A stretch of 31,110 nt of DNA from positions 1 through 31,110 of the forward strand of contig CALBKM010000026.1 in assembly GCA_937895705.1 (NCBI GenBank). Direction: 5' to 3'. The stretch is from an uncultured Clostridia bacterium (GTDB taxonomy: Bacteria; Bacillota; Clostridia; Lachnospirales; Lachnospiraceae). Shown one piece after another: positions 1 through 8,266 of the stretch. Under the pieces are notes generated by a model. It did no database searches and was not told the DNA's origin. It saw only the letters and a program-made list of their open reading frames with translations. Made by a program: the position numbers and the translations under genes. Positions within the stretch are counted from its first letter, which is position 1, and the number at the start of each line of letters is the position of its first letter.

Positions 1-1
1 A

Positions 2-88
2 CCGAAAAGAATCATATTGATAATTTGGGTTTGTATAGTGCTGTTTTTTGTTGCCTTGTTCCTAACCAGTATGTTTAAAGGATTGTAA
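2..88 (+). CDS. C-terminal end of a membrane protein (partial)
   Basis: An open frame runs from the window edge to a TAA at 86-88 and encodes 28 residues. Most of it is one hydrophobic segment (ILIIWVCIVLFFVALFL), preceded by Lys-Arg and ending in a short FKGL tail. This looks like the last membrane helix of a protein that starts upstream. The family cannot be named from so short a piece. A frame with one stop in 90 bases is weak evidence alone, but the helix-like composition supports it. Confidence 0.4.
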   Translation, partial: PKRIILIIWVCIVLFFVALFLTSMFKGL

Positions 89-176
89 ATGTTTAGATAG
101 GATTTTCAATCAGTAGCAAAAGAAGTAAGGTGATAAACAAATTTGAATTTAATGCACACTATTATGGAGGGTAATT

Positions 177-395
177 ATGGAAATGAAATGTAGCAAATGC
201 GGTGGAGATTTAGTTATGGGCGTGATGTTGAATCAATCTACCTTATGTGGAGTAATCTTTGTTCCAATGGAAGACTTAAATAAAATCAGAAAAAGAAAAT
301 CAGTAGTAATATGTGATGCCTGTACTAAATGTGGATGCATAGAAAATATTCGTGTTGAAGATCCGGAAGAAATACAAAAGCACAATATATCGTAA
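177..395 (+). CDS. Small zinc-ribbon protein
   Basis: This 72-residue protein has an N-terminal CSKCGG knuckle (residues 5-10) and a second cysteine cluster, CDACTKCGC (about residues 46-54). The pairs are suited to binding one zinc ion as a zinc ribbon. Small proteins of this type, with a first CxxC followed by a hydrophobic strand, occur widely in Firmicutes and are mostly uncharacterised. The ATG is preceded by GGAGG at 166-170, which supports the start. No signal peptide or membrane segment is present. The local DNA is AT-rich compared with the genes that follow. The function is unknown. Confidence 0.7.
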   Translation: MEMKCSKCGGDLVMGVMLNQSTLCGVIFVPMEDLNKIRKRKSVVICDACTKCGCIENIRVEDPEEIQKHNIS

Positions 396-473
396 CATAA
401 TGGACTAATCAATTTGTCGGAGCGATAACTTTCAGTTTTACGGATTAGTTGATATTTGGGAAAACATAAAAAC

Positions 474-500
474 AGGGCCACCGCAACCCGCGATGGCCCT
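474..500 (-). terminator. Intrinsic terminator of the AbrB-type gene
   Basis: On the minus strand an 11-bp stem (arms 490-500 and 474-484, one G-T pair) closes a five-base loop and is followed by GTTTTTATG. It sits just after the stop codon of the AbrB-type gene. Confidence 0.85.
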
Positions 501-507
501 ATGTAGT

Positions 508-768
508 TTATTCTTCAATCAATCCTGCCAGCTTTGCCAGCTTCTTGATATTTTTCTTGGAAATTTTCTTTCCGCAAAAATCGATTAAGTCCTTGGTTTC
601 GCCGTTAAATACATCACATGGCTGATATTTGGTCAGGATAATGCGATTGCCTTCCTGAATGATTTCTACCGGGTCATCCTCCTGTAAGTCCAGGTTTCTG
701 CGTAATTCAATCGGCAGGGTAATTCTACCGACTTCATCTAAGTTACGTACAATCCCTACGTTTTTCAT
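508..768 (-). CDS. AbrB-family transition-state regulator
   Basis: This 86-residue protein has an N-terminal swapped-hairpin AbrB DNA-binding domain (about residues 4-50). It shows the typical run GIVRNLDEVGRITLPIELRR, an acidic turn (LQEDDPVEI) and RIILTKYQP. AbrB and SpoVT regulators bind DNA as dimers or tetramers and control the change from growth to stationary phase or sporulation. The C-terminal part (about 55-86) is Lys-rich and probably serves oligomerisation. The start is preceded by GGAGG at 774-778. The gene is divergent from ddl, and its promoter shares an inverted repeat with the ddl side, so it may regulate itself or ddl-murF. Family membership is secure; the target genes are inferred. 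Confidence 0.9.
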   Translation of the reverse strand: MKNVGIVRNLDEVGRITLPIELRRNLDLQEDDPVEIIQEGNRIILTKYQPCDVFNGETKDLIDFCGKKISKKNIKKLAKLAGLIEE

Positions 769-822
769 GTGATACCTCCGAAGTAAAATAGATGTAGTAT
801 TTGTTAATTATCTAACAATATC

Positions 823-851
823 ATTGTACTCCATTTTCCTAAATTTGTCAA
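823..851 (-). promoter_or_regulatory. Sigma-A promoter of the AbrB-type gene
   Basis: Reading the minus strand, TTGACA (851-846) is followed by a 17-base spacer and TACAAT (828-823). This is a near-consensus housekeeping promoter pointing at the AbrB-type gene. Confidence 0.8.
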
Positions 852-872
852 TTTATTTTTTTACTGACAAAT
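843..872. promoter_or_regulatory. Inverted repeat between divergent promoters
   Basis: ATTTGTCA (843-850) and TGACAAAT (865-872) are perfect 8-base inverted arms around a T-rich 14-base spacer. The left arm contains the -35 element of the minus-strand promoter and the right arm overlaps the proposed -35 of the ddl promoter. A protein bound here would touch both promoters. The symmetry may arise partly because two divergent -35 boxes face each other. Confidence 0.45.
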
Positions 873-892
873 AATTTACATTGTGCTAATAT
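864..892 (+). promoter_or_regulatory. Candidate ddl-murF promoter
   Basis: CTGACA (864-869), a 17-base spacer and TAATAT (887-892) lie about 45 bases before the ddl start. The -35 matches consensus well and the -10 is moderate. An overlapping TATACT (894-899) is an alternative -10. Confidence 0.5.
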
Positions 893-937
893 ATATACTT
901 AGATGAGTAAAAATACACGGAAAGGTGCGGTAGAAGA

Positions 938-1963
938 ATGAAAGTAGTAGTTTTGGCAGGCGGAACAAGTACGGAAAGAGACGTTTCTCTTATTTCCGGC
1001 AGCGGAATATATAAGGCACTGAAAAAGAACGGACATCAAGTGATTTTGCTGGATGTTTATTTGGGATACGAAGGAGACACGGAAGGGATTTTTGAGCGGG
1101 AATACGACTGGACGGAAAATATCAGTGCCATTTCCGAGCAGAACCCGGATATTGAGCAGATCAAGGCTATGCGTCCGGACGGAGATAAGAACTTTTTCGG
1201 ACCGAATGTACTGGCTCTTTGCAGAGAAGCGGATGCGGTGTTTATGGCGCTCCACGGAGCTAACGGCGAGGACGGTAAGATTCAGGCCTGCTTTGAACTG
1301 ATGGGCATTCCGTATACGGGTACGGATTTTGTCAGCGCGGCCATGGCTATGGACAAGGCAATTACAAAGGATATTTTTAAGGCATACAATATCCCGACAC
1401 CGGCAGGCATTCGGCTGAAAAAGGGAGAAGCGGAGAGTGAAAAGGTGCCGTTCCCGTGTATTGTAAAGGCATGTTGCGGCGGTTCCAGCGTAGGAGTTTG
1501 CCTGGCGCGGAATGAAGAAGAATATGAGAAGGCAAAGGAAGAGGCCTTCCGTTATGATAACGAAGTGGTAATCGAACAATATATTACCGGGCGTGAGTTT
1601 TCCGTGGGTGTTATGGACGGCGAGGCTTTGCCGGTGATTGAGATTGCACCGAAGCAGGGATTTTACGATTATAAGAATAAGTACCAGGCAGGAAGTGCGG
1701 TGGAGACCTGTCCGGCAGAGATTTCGCCGGAACAGACCAGACGAATGCAGGACATCGCAGAGAACGTGTTTGCGGCACTTCGATTAAAGAACTATGCCCG
1801 CATGGACTTTATGATGGACAAAGAGGGTAATTTGTATTGTCTGGAGGCCAATACCCTTCCGGGAATGACTCCGACCTCTTTGCTTCCGCAGGAGGCGGCA
1901 GCCGTCGGCATCAGCTATGAACAGCTTTGCGAGAAGATTTTAATGAAAGCATTTGCAAGATAG
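938..1963 (+). CDS. ddl: D-alanine--D-alanine ligase
   Basis: This cytoplasmic ATP-grasp enzyme joins two D-alanines with ATP to make the D-Ala-D-Ala end of peptidoglycan precursors. At 341 residues it is a usual length. The N-terminal GGTSTERDVSL loop, MALHGANGEDG (about residues 104-114), the ATP-grasp stretch CIVKACCGGSSVGV, and the C-terminal LEANTLPGMTPTSLLPQ with the metal-binding Asn are all present. An insert after the first domain (about residues 45-75, rich in acidic residues) is seen in clostridial Ddl proteins. The stop lies 17 bases before murF, so the two genes, which act in consecutive steps, are very likely co-transcribed. Confidence 0.95.
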   Translation: MKVVVLAGGTSTERDVSLISGSGIYKALKKNGHQVILLDVYLGYEGDTEGIFEREYDWTENISAISEQNPDIEQIKAMRPDGDKNFFGPNVLALCREADAVFMALHGANGEDGKIQACFELMGIPYTGTDFVSAAMAMDKAITKDIFKAYNIPTPAGIRLKKGEAESEKVPFPCIVKACCGGSSVGVCLARNEEEYEKAKEEAFRYDNEVVIEQYITGREFSVGVMDGEALPVIEIAPKQGFYDYKNKYQAGSAVETCPAEISPEQTRRMQDIAENVFAALRLKNYARMDFMMDKEGNLYCLEANTLPGMTPTSLLPQEAAAVGISYEQLCEKILMKAFAR

Positions 1964-1980
1964 AAAGGCAGAGTATCGGA

Positions 1981-3390
1981 ATGAATTTGACGATTGGGCA
2001 GATTACGGAGGCTACGGGAGGTCGTTTGGTATATAGCGGACCGGACAGCGCGTATGATGCATTTTTAGAAACAAAGGCTGACAGTGTCGTGCTGGATTCC
2101 AGACAGGTGACGGAGGGCGGCGTGTTTGTTGCTACCGTGGGTGAGCGTGTGGATGGACACTCCTTTGTGGCATCGGTGTTTGAAAAGGGCGCTCTGCTGG
2201 CTGTGGTACAGAGAGAGCCGGAAGAGGCGGAGCGCTGGGGGAGCTATCTTGTGGTGGAGGACACCCTTGCGGCGTTAAAGCAGATTGCGGAAGCGTACCG
2301 GAAGACGCTTACGATTCCGGTCATCGGCATTACCGGAAGTGTAGGAAAGACCAGTACCAAGGAGTTTATTGCGGGAGTGCTTTCCGAAAAATATAACGTA
2401 TTGAAGACCCAGGGAAATTATAATAACGAAATCGGCGTGCCGTTAACCCTTCTTCGTATCCGTGAGGAGCACGAGGCAGCTGTGATCGAGATGGGAATCA
2501 GTGATTTTGGAGAGATGCACCGATTAAGCAAGATGGCAAGACCGGATATTGCGGTAATAACCAATATCGGGCGGTGTCATTTAGAAAACCTTGGAGACCG
2601 TGACGGGGTGCTGAAGGCAAAAACCGAGATCTTTGATTTTATGGCAAAAGACGGGACTGTGTGTTTAAACGGTGACGACGATAAATTGCGGACGATTTCG
2701 ACTGCAGGAGGCAGAAACATCTGCTTTTTCGGTATGGAAGACAAAGAAGGAAAGACCGTTTATGCTTCCGAGGTGGTAAGTAGAGGCTTATGGGGCAGCG
2801 ATGCGGTGTTACGGGATGGTTCCGGAGAAGGTTACAAAGTGGATGTACCGTTACCGGGAGCCCATATGGTATTGAATGCTACGGCGGCAGCCTGTGTGGC
2901 GAAGCTGCTGGGGCTTACTTCCGTGGAAATCCAAAGAGGAATGAAACGGGTATCGGCCATCGGTGGTCGCAATAATTTGATCCGGACCGAGACGATTACA
3001 CTGATTGATGATTGCTATAACGCAAATCCTGCATCCATGAAAGCGGGAATCGATTTGCTTTGCATGGCGGATGCACCGAGGATAGCTATATTGGGAGATA
3101 TGTTTGAACTGGGAGCGGATTCCGATGCCATGCACGGAGAAGTGGGGGCTTATGCAGCCCGGAAAGGCGTTGAACGCGTAATTTGTGTGGGAGAAAATTC
3201 CCGTCACATGTACGAGGCCGCTTTGGCGAAAGCAAAGAACAGCGCGGTAACGTATTTTAAAACGCGGGAAGCGTTGCTGGAGGCATTGGGCAAAGAAAGG
3301 AATGCATTGGTTCCGGAGGGAAGTACGGTTTTAATTAAAGCTTCACACGGAATGAAGTTTTCCGAAGTGGTGGAGTTGTTGAAGCAATAA
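1981..3390 (+). CDS. murF: UDP-MurNAc-tripeptide--D-Ala-D-Ala ligase
   Basis: MurF adds the D-Ala-D-Ala dipeptide made by Ddl to UDP-MurNAc-tripeptide with ATP, completing the cytoplasmic peptidoglycan precursor. The 469-residue protein has the N-terminal substrate domain, the ATP loop GITGSVGKTST (about residues 116-126), the Mur signatures KTQGNYNNEIGVPLTLL and EMGISDFGEM, and the C-terminal DDCYNANPASMKAGID. I chose the ATG at 1981 (MNLTIGQI) because family members begin there. An upstream in-frame ATG at 1927 would lie inside ddl. The Shine-Dalgarno is weak (AAAGGCAGA), which suggests translational coupling to ddl. Confidence 0.95.
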   Translation: MNLTIGQITEATGGRLVYSGPDSAYDAFLETKADSVVLDSRQVTEGGVFVATVGERVDGHSFVASVFEKGALLAVVQREPEEAERWGSYLVVEDTLAALKQIAEAYRKTLTIPVIGITGSVGKTSTKEFIAGVLSEKYNVLKTQGNYNNEIGVPLTLLRIREEHEAAVIEMGISDFGEMHRLSKMARPDIAVITNIGRCHLENLGDRDGVLKAKTEIFDFMAKDGTVCLNGDDDKLRTISTAGGRNICFFGMEDKEGKTVYASEVVSRGLWGSDAVLRDGSGEGYKVDVPLPGAHMVLNATAAACVAKLLGLTSVEIQRGMKRVSAIGGRNNLIRTETITLIDDCYNANPASMKAGIDLLCMADAPRIAILGDMFELGADSDAMHGEVGAYAARKGVERVICVGENSRHMYEAALAKAKNSAVTYFKTREALLEALGKERNALVPEGSTVLIKASHGMKFSEVVELLKQ

Positions 3391-3408
3391 TGAGTTTGAA
3401 GAAGTATG

Positions 3409-3442
3409 AAAAACAGGCTTGTGTCAGGCCTGTTTTTCTTTT
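3409..3442 (+). terminator. Terminator after ddl-murF
   Basis: Perfect 10-base arms AAAAACAGGC (3409-3418) and GCCTGTTTTT (3428-3437) close a nine-base loop and run into more T residues. It lies 18 bases after the murF stop and is the probable end of the ddl-murF transcript. Confidence 0.85.
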
Positions 3443-3557
3443 TGCAAGAAGGGGAGCAAACAGCAGTGCTGATCTGTGCGTCAGGAAATTCGAAAGAGAG
3501 TGGCATAGTTTGGAAAAGAAAAACGTAAAGTAGAACAAAGTCTGTTTCGGAGTGCCT

Positions 3558-4151
3558 ATGCTTAATTATTTGTGGGGCGGTATGATTTTGATTGCGGTAA
3601 TATACGGAACCTTAACGGGAAATGTAAAAGAGGTAGGAGCCGCAGCGGTGGATTCGTCAAAGGAGGCGGTGGAGCTTTGTGTTACGATGCTCGGGGTAAT
3701 GGCTCTTTGGACAGGATTAATGAAGATTGCGGAGGCTTCCGGACTGACAAAAGGATTCCGAAAGGCAGTACGCCCGGTGCTTCGTTTTTTGTTTCCGGAG
3801 GTGGCGGAGGATTCCAAGGCCAATGAATATATTGCCTCCAATATGCTGGCTAATATTTTGGGACTGGGGTGGGCAGCCACTCCCTTTGGATTAAAGGCAA
3901 TGGAGGAATTACAGAAACTGAACGTGGCGCGGGGCGGAAAACGTGAGGTGGCTTCCCGGGCCATGTGTACATTTCTGATTTTGAATATCTCCTCCTTACA
4001 ATTGATTCCGGTCAATATTATCGCTTACCGGAGCCAGTACGGTGCGGTGAATCCGGCGGAGATTGTGGGACCGGCGATTGCGGCTACGTTAGTGAGTACA
4101 CTGGCGGCGGTATTGTTTGTTAAGGTTACCGGAAGAAAGGAGAACGAATAA
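3558..4151 (+). CDS. spmA: Spore maturation protein A
   Basis: This 197-residue integral membrane protein belongs to the nucleoside-recognition (Gate) family. SpmA with SpmB is needed in Bacillus for proper dehydration of the spore core. Hydrophobic helices are interrupted by conserved stretches such as GLMKIAEASGL, ASNMLANILGLGWAATPFGLKAM and ILNISSLQLIPVNIIAYRSQYG, all typical of SpmA. I prefer the ATG at 3558 (MLNYLWGGM), which has CGGAG five bases upstream, over the GTG two codons earlier. The stop overlaps the spmB start by one base (TAATG), showing coupled translation. Confidence 0.93.
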   Translation: MLNYLWGGMILIAVIYGTLTGNVKEVGAAAVDSSKEAVELCVTMLGVMALWTGLMKIAEASGLTKGFRKAVRPVLRFLFPEVAEDSKANEYIASNMLANILGLGWAATPFGLKAMEELQKLNVARGGKREVASRAMCTFLILNISSLQLIPVNIIAYRSQYGAVNPAEIVGPAIAATLVSTLAAVLFVKVTGRKENE

Positions 4152-4675
4152 TGAGAATTTTGATGTATCTTTCGGACTTCTGTATTCCGCTTCTGTTGTT
4201 TTACATCATCGGTTACGGACTTGTTTCAAAAACGGACAGTTACAAAGAATTTACGGAGGGCGCCAAGGATGGGCTCAGGGTAACCGTAGGTATATTGCCC
4301 ACATTAATCGGTTTGATGACTGGTGTGGGAATGTTGCGTGCTTCCGGCTTTTTGGAACTGTTATCCGGACTGCTTAAGCCGGTGGCGAAGGCTGTTTTTT
4401 TTCCTGCGGAACTGGTGCCGCTTGTGGTGGTGAAACTGTTTTCCTCTTCTGCCGCAACGGGAATGGTGTTGGATATTTTTAAAGAGTACGGACCGGATTC
4501 TTATTTGGGAAAGGTGACTTCTTTGATTTGTTCTTCCACGGAAACCGTGTTTTATACCATGTCGGTATATTTTATGGCCGTGGGAGTGAAAAAAACCCGC
4601 TACACCCTTGCCGGAGCGTTGACTGCGACGGCAGCGGGGGTAGCGGTAAGCACCATCCTCGGAGGGATGTTATAG
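4151..4675 (+). CDS. spmB: Spore maturation protein B
   Basis: This 174-residue membrane protein is the SpmB partner of SpmA and is also a Gate-domain protein. It has about four to five hydrophobic helices and conserved segments EGAKDGLRVTVGILPTLIGLM, LFSSSAATGMVLDIF and SSTETVFYTMSVYF. The SpmA-SpmB pair is conserved in endospore formers. Overlap with spmA indicates one transcript. It converges on the hydrolase gene with only five bases between stop codons and no clear terminator. The transported molecule, if any, is unknown. Confidence 0.93.
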   Translation: MRILMYLSDFCIPLLLFYIIGYGLVSKTDSYKEFTEGAKDGLRVTVGILPTLIGLMTGVGMLRASGFLELLSGLLKPVAKAVFFPAELVPLVVVKLFSSSAATGMVLDIFKEYGPDSYLGKVTSLICSSTETVFYTMSVYFMAVGVKKTRYTLAGALTATAAGVAVSTILGGML

Positions 4676-4680
4676 TTCGG

Positions 4681-5925
4681 TTACCATTTCCGTTTAAAGA
4701 AGACATGGCCGGCAATTTTATGCCAAGAGGTGAAAAGCGGCCATTCGTCGTGGTCGTCTACATAGTAGTCCGCATGGAAAAACAGGTAATCACCGATGTT
4801 ATTTTTACCGGATAAGGCCTCGTTACAAGCCTTATAACAGTCGGTTAGGTTGTAGGTCCTGAACTTGTCGATGCTTCTGTAACCTGCAAACTGTCCCGGG
4901 GCAGTAACTACGTCATAGACCGTATCTCCGTACCGTCCGCCTAAAAGACGGTTTAGGATTACGTTTGCTACCGCCAGCTTGCCTTCGTAAGGCTCCCAGA
5001 AGGCTTCCGCGGCAACTACAAGTGCGAAGACCTCCAAATCTTCTTCCGTAAGCGTAATCGGCTCACGATAGGTGACAGGCACGCTCTTTACGTGGGCCTT
5101 TTCGATCTTTGCAGCTCGTTCCGCGGCGGCAATTTCCGCCAGAGTCATGGCTGTTTTCTGATTACAGGTCAGGGTAACATATTCGGCAAACAAATAAGCT
5201 ACCGTATCCGCATTGTATTGAACCGCAATCCATTCCTTGTTGGAAAGAGAAAGAATGGCAGGGAAGGTGTTTCCGTTTGTAACACTTCCCACCTTGTCGT
5301 ATTCGGTACCCGGACCGGACCGGACATTCAGGGTATTGGCGGTAACCTTTGCATTATAAGCGGTGATTCTGTCCGCATAGGAAACGGCGCGGTCTCCCAA
5401 ATACAGGTATTCGGAGAAAACGTACCCGGTTACATTGCCGGAGGAGATATGGGTCCATTCCCCTTCCGTACCCAGTATGTCTGCGATGCCGTCCTTAAAC
5501 AATTTACCCAAAATCTTGGTGTCGGTAGAAGCACCCTCGCGGACATTTACGTATTCGGTAACATTGGCAATGGCTTTATTAAATTCAAGCGGTTCCGGAG
5601 TCGGACTCGGGGTAGGAGTCGGAGTGGCTGTCGGTACCGGAGTAGCCGTCGGAGTCGGGGTCGCTGTCGGTAGCGGGGTCGCTGTCGGTAGCGAGGTCGC
5701 TGTCGGTGCCGGAGTCGCTGTCGGTACCGGAGTTGGTGTCGAAGCGGTTGTAACCGCCGGAGTCGGTGTAAAATCCGGGAAACGGGACTCTTCCGAAGGG
5801 AAGTCCGTATTTGCTGATGGTTTTGTTGTATCCGCATTGACCGGAAGTCCGCCGGAAAGTGTCGCCAGAAAGAAACAGACACATCCGCAGAATACGGAAA
5901 CAACGCGGTATTTCAAATGTTTCAT
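4681..5925 (-). CDS. Secreted SH3-domain / SleB-type cell-wall hydrolase
   Basis: The 414-residue protein starts with a signal peptide (about residues 1-31, VNADT). A Thr-Pro-rich linker follows (53-112), then two bacterial SH3 domains (about 118-178 with VNVREGAS, and 195-255 with LNVRSGPGTEYDKVGSV), and a C-terminal Hydrolase_2 domain (about 295-413). The SleB-like core VVAAEAFWEPYEGKLAVANVILNR holds the likely catalytic Glu. Related enzymes cut spore cortex or cell-wall glycan. The SH3 domains probably bind peptidoglycan, and the linker gives reach across the wall. The start has AGGAGG nine bases upstream. It converges on spmAB, which fits a sporulation or germination role but does not prove it; vegetative wall turnover is the alternative. 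Confidence 0.88.
   Translation of the reverse strand: MKHLKYRVVSVFCGCVCFFLATLSGGLPVNADTTKPSANTDFPSEESRFPDFTPTPAVTTASTPTPVPTATPAPTATSLPTATPLPTATPTPTATPVPTATPTPTPSPTPEPLEFNKAIANVTEYVNVREGASTDTKILGKLFKDGIADILGTEGEWTHISSGNVTGYVFSEYLYLGDRAVSYADRITAYNAKVTANTLNVRSGPGTEYDKVGSVTNGNTFPAILSLSNKEWIAVQYNADTVAYLFAEYVTLTCNQKTAMTLAEIAAAERAAKIEKAHVKSVPVTYREPITLTEEDLEVFALVVAAEAFWEPYEGKLAVANVILNRLLGGRYGDTVYDVVTAPGQFAGYRSIDKFRTYNLTDCYKACNEALSGKNNIGDYLFFHADYYVDDHDEWPLFTSWHKIAGHVFFKRKW
5590..5769 (-). repeat. Degenerate tandem repeat encoding the Thr-Pro linker
   Basis: About 180 bases of short GTCGGTA/GTCGCT-type units encode repeats of the form P-T-A-T-P-x. The units are imperfect and in multiples of six bases, so copy-number change would keep frame. 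The same skewed composition opens long spurious frames on the other strand. Confidence 0.8.
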
Positions 5926-5989
5926 GGGAACCTCCTGTTAAGAGTCGATTTGTAGTACAAGCCACCGGAAATTATACACTAATACAAAT

Positions 5990-6018
5990 AGTATACCATA
6001 AAAAGGAGGTCTTGAAAA
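5990..6018 (-). promoter_or_regulatory. Possible promoter of the SleB-type gene
   Basis: On the minus strand TTTTCA (6018-6013), a 17-base spacer and TATACT (5995-5990) lie about 65 bases before the start. A second -10-like TATAAT (5976-5971) has no good -35. If the gene is sporulation-specific, the real promoter may be of another sigma class. Confidence 0.3.
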
Positions 6019-6120
6019 GAAAATTTTGTGCGCAAAGGAGGGGGAGTGTGTGACAGAGATAAGTTGTGAGTAAAATTAGGGTAATCTGTGGTGAATTTGG
6101 AGAAAACAGAGGGAAATCAC

Positions 6121-6149
6121 TGGACTTTTTTGTTAAAATATGTTATACT
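6121..6149 (+). promoter_or_regulatory. Candidate promoter of the chemoreceptor gene
   Basis: TGGACT (6121-6126), a 17-base spacer and TATACT (6144-6149) stand about 58 bases before the chemoreceptor ATG. Confidence 0.55.
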
Positions 6150-6207
6150 ATATCAAACATTGCGATGAATATTTCGTGCGACGAAACGTCCGGAAAGGAG
6201 AACGGCG

Positions 6208-8238
6208 ATGAGTACGACAGATGAACTTTTAGAATATACGGAGCAGCCTGCGGATGTGTCCGCAGAGGTTGCGGAATCGGATGGAGATTTGGAGATTCCG
6301 GAGGATTTCTTTGCCGACATAAAAGACGAAGATTTTGTTGCGGTTGATGAAGAAGATGTGGACCCGGCTATGTTCGAAATGGACTTCAGTGACGTAGAAG
6401 AGGAAGAAGCGAAAGAGACTGCCAAAGCGGAACGGAAGATTTTAAAAAAGATGCTGTGGCAGGAGAAGAGATGGGTTACGTTATTGGTACGGATTCTTGC
6501 CATTGCCATGGGGCCGATTCTCATTCTCAGCGCTTTTTATATTATCAGTTCGATAACCAGTGCGAAGAAGCTGACCCATAAGTTGGTACAGGGTGAAATG
6601 GAAGGTCTTGCCGTTTCTGCGGTGGAAGCGTTTACCGTGTATACCCACGGAGACTACTCCTATTCCGGAGGTACGTTTTATAAGGGTACCACGGATATGG
6701 AGCCGATGTATGAGTATTTGGATGACATGAGTGAGAAGGCTGCCGTGGATGTTATGGTGTACTTCGGAGACACCTGCGTCATGACCACTTCCCGGGATGA
6801 GGGCGGCAACCGTTCTTCCGGAACGAAAGTGGATGCAAAGACCTATGAGAAGGTTTTGGAAAAGCATGTTTATAAGGGAAAGTACTATTACGATTCCGAT
6901 GCGAAGATAAACGGTAAGCCGTATGCGGTGTATTATTATCCTCTGATGCAGGAAAGCTCCGGTGAAATTGTGGGTGCTATCTTCTGCGGAGTAAACCGCA
7001 CGGGAATCGACAAGAATATGAACGGTATTCTGATTCTGCTTATTGTGTTCGGTATCTTGTTTGCTGCAGGAACCGGAGCGCTTTGTTATTTCGAAGTAAA
7101 GAAGATTACAAAGCCGATTACAAAATCGGTGGAGGATTTGACGAAGGTTTCCGGCGGAGACTTACGGGTTATCGTTGCGGAGGAGGATATGAAGCGCAAC
7201 GACGAAGTCGGAGATATTGCCCGCAGTGTAAAACAGTTGGCGACGGAGTTAAATGAAATCGTCGGAAATATTCAGGCGTCCTCCAAAGAGGTTTCAGCGT
7301 TCTCGGAGCTTATGAACGAGTCCATAGGAAGAATCGCAGAAACTGTCGGAAATGTAAACCTTGCGGTGGAAGACATTGCCAAGGGAGCTACTTCCCAGGC
7401 AACGGAGACCATGCAGGCCAACGCGCAGGTTGCACAAATCGGGGAAGCCATTGAAGTGGCGGTGTCCGAGGTGGAGCATCTGAGTGCCAGTGCAAGAAAG
7501 ATGGATGACTACAGCATCGATGCGGATAAGACGTTGCAGGAGCTTTTGATTATCAGTAAAGAGGCTGACGATGCCATTAACGAGATTAAGAAGCAGACCA
7601 ACGAGACGAACGAATCCGCACAGCAGATTCAGCTGGCAACCGATATGATTGCTTCCATTGCAAGCAAGACGAATCTTCTTTCCCTCAATGCTTCTATCGA
7701 AGCGGCGAGAGCGGGAGAGGCTGGGAAAGGCTTTGCGGTGGTTGCGGATCAGATCCGGCAGCTGGCGGAACAGTCCAGAGATTCCGCAGAGGAGATTACT
7801 GTGATTGTAGATGCGTTGATTAAGAAGTCCGATACCAGTGTTAAGGCGATGGATAACGTTTCCGAAAGCATTGCAACTCAGAATGACAAGCTGGATGAGA
7901 CCTTGAAGGTGTTCGGTGCTCTGGGCGCGGAAGTATCCGCGGTAATGAAGGCAATCAAAGAGATTACTGCCCAGACTAAGGCGTTGGCAGACCTGAGAGA
8001 AGGCGTTGTAAATATCGTGGAAGGATTGGCAGCCATTGCCGAAGAGAATGCGGCAGGTGCACAGGAAACTTCCGCTTCCATGTATGAGGTCGGCACTATT
8101 TTAGAAGAGTGTACCAGACAGACCGGTGAGCTGGTTGCATTGAAGGAAGAGTTGGAGAAGAACATTGCGCTGTTTACCGTGGCGGAAGAAACGGCAGGCG
8201 GAGCGGTTTCCGAAGTTGTAGCCGGAGAGGGCGAATAA
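6208..8238 (+). CDS. Methyl-accepting chemotaxis protein with acidic N-terminal tail
   Basis: This 676-residue chemoreceptor has an unusual cytoplasmic N-terminus: residues 1-67 contain 28 Asp/Glu and one Lys. TM1 follows (about 89-115), then an extracellular single-Cache-type sensor (about 116-270, with YPLMQESSGEIVGAIFCGVNRTGID), TM2 (about 272-297), HAMP (about 298-350) and a long MCP signalling domain. The hairpin tip NLLSLNASIEAARAGEAGKGFAVVADQIRQLAEQS binds CheA/CheW. The ligand is not predictable. The start is well supported by AAAGGAG eight bases before ATG. No che genes are adjacent. The acidic tail is not part of the usual MCP plan, where TM1 begins near residue 10. Confidence 0.93.
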   Translation: MSTTDELLEYTEQPADVSAEVAESDGDLEIPEDFFADIKDEDFVAVDEEDVDPAMFEMDFSDVEEEEAKETAKAERKILKKMLWQEKRWVTLLVRILAIAMGPILILSAFYIISSITSAKKLTHKLVQGEMEGLAVSAVEAFTVYTHGDYSYSGGTFYKGTTDMEPMYEYLDDMSEKAAVDVMVYFGDTCVMTTSRDEGGNRSSGTKVDAKTYEKVLEKHVYKGKYYYDSDAKINGKPYAVYYYPLMQESSGEIVGAIFCGVNRTGIDKNMNGILILLIVFGILFAAGTGALCYFEVKKITKPITKSVEDLTKVSGGDLRVIVAEEDMKRNDEVGDIARSVKQLATELNEIVGNIQASSKEVSAFSELMNESIGRIAETVGNVNLAVEDIAKGATSQATETMQANAQVAQIGEAIEVAVSEVEHLSASARKMDDYSIDADKTLQELLIISKEADDAINEIKKQTNETNESAQQIQLATDMIASIASKTNLLSLNASIEAARAGEAGKGFAVVADQIRQLAEQSRDSAEEITVIVDALIKKSDTSVKAMDNVSESIATQNDKLDETLKVFGALGAEVSAVMKAIKEITAQTKALADLREGVVNIVEGLAAIAEENAAGAQETSASMYEVGTILEECTRQTGELVALKEELEKNIALFTVAEETAGGAVSEVVAGEGE

Positions 8239-8266
8239 ACGGAATAAAAAAGAGTAATATTAATCA

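Noticed and set aside
899..1579. 226-residue minus-strand frame across ddl
   Set aside because: Antisense to a clear ddl gene, with no recognisable domain and composition of a shadow frame.
3440..3557. CATAGTT as a sporulation sigma -10 before spmA
   Set aside because: No matching -35 at a proper distance; the match is too short.
5435..5941. Long plus-strand frame with GVGVAVG repeats
   Set aside because: It is the antisense reading of the Thr-Pro repeat and signal peptide of the hydrolase gene; repeats without stops open all frames. No ribosome site.
6001..6080. AAAGGAGG sites with tiny frames before the chemoreceptor gene
   Set aside because: Frames of 13 and 7 codons with poor spacing; the purine-rich stretch is probably chance.
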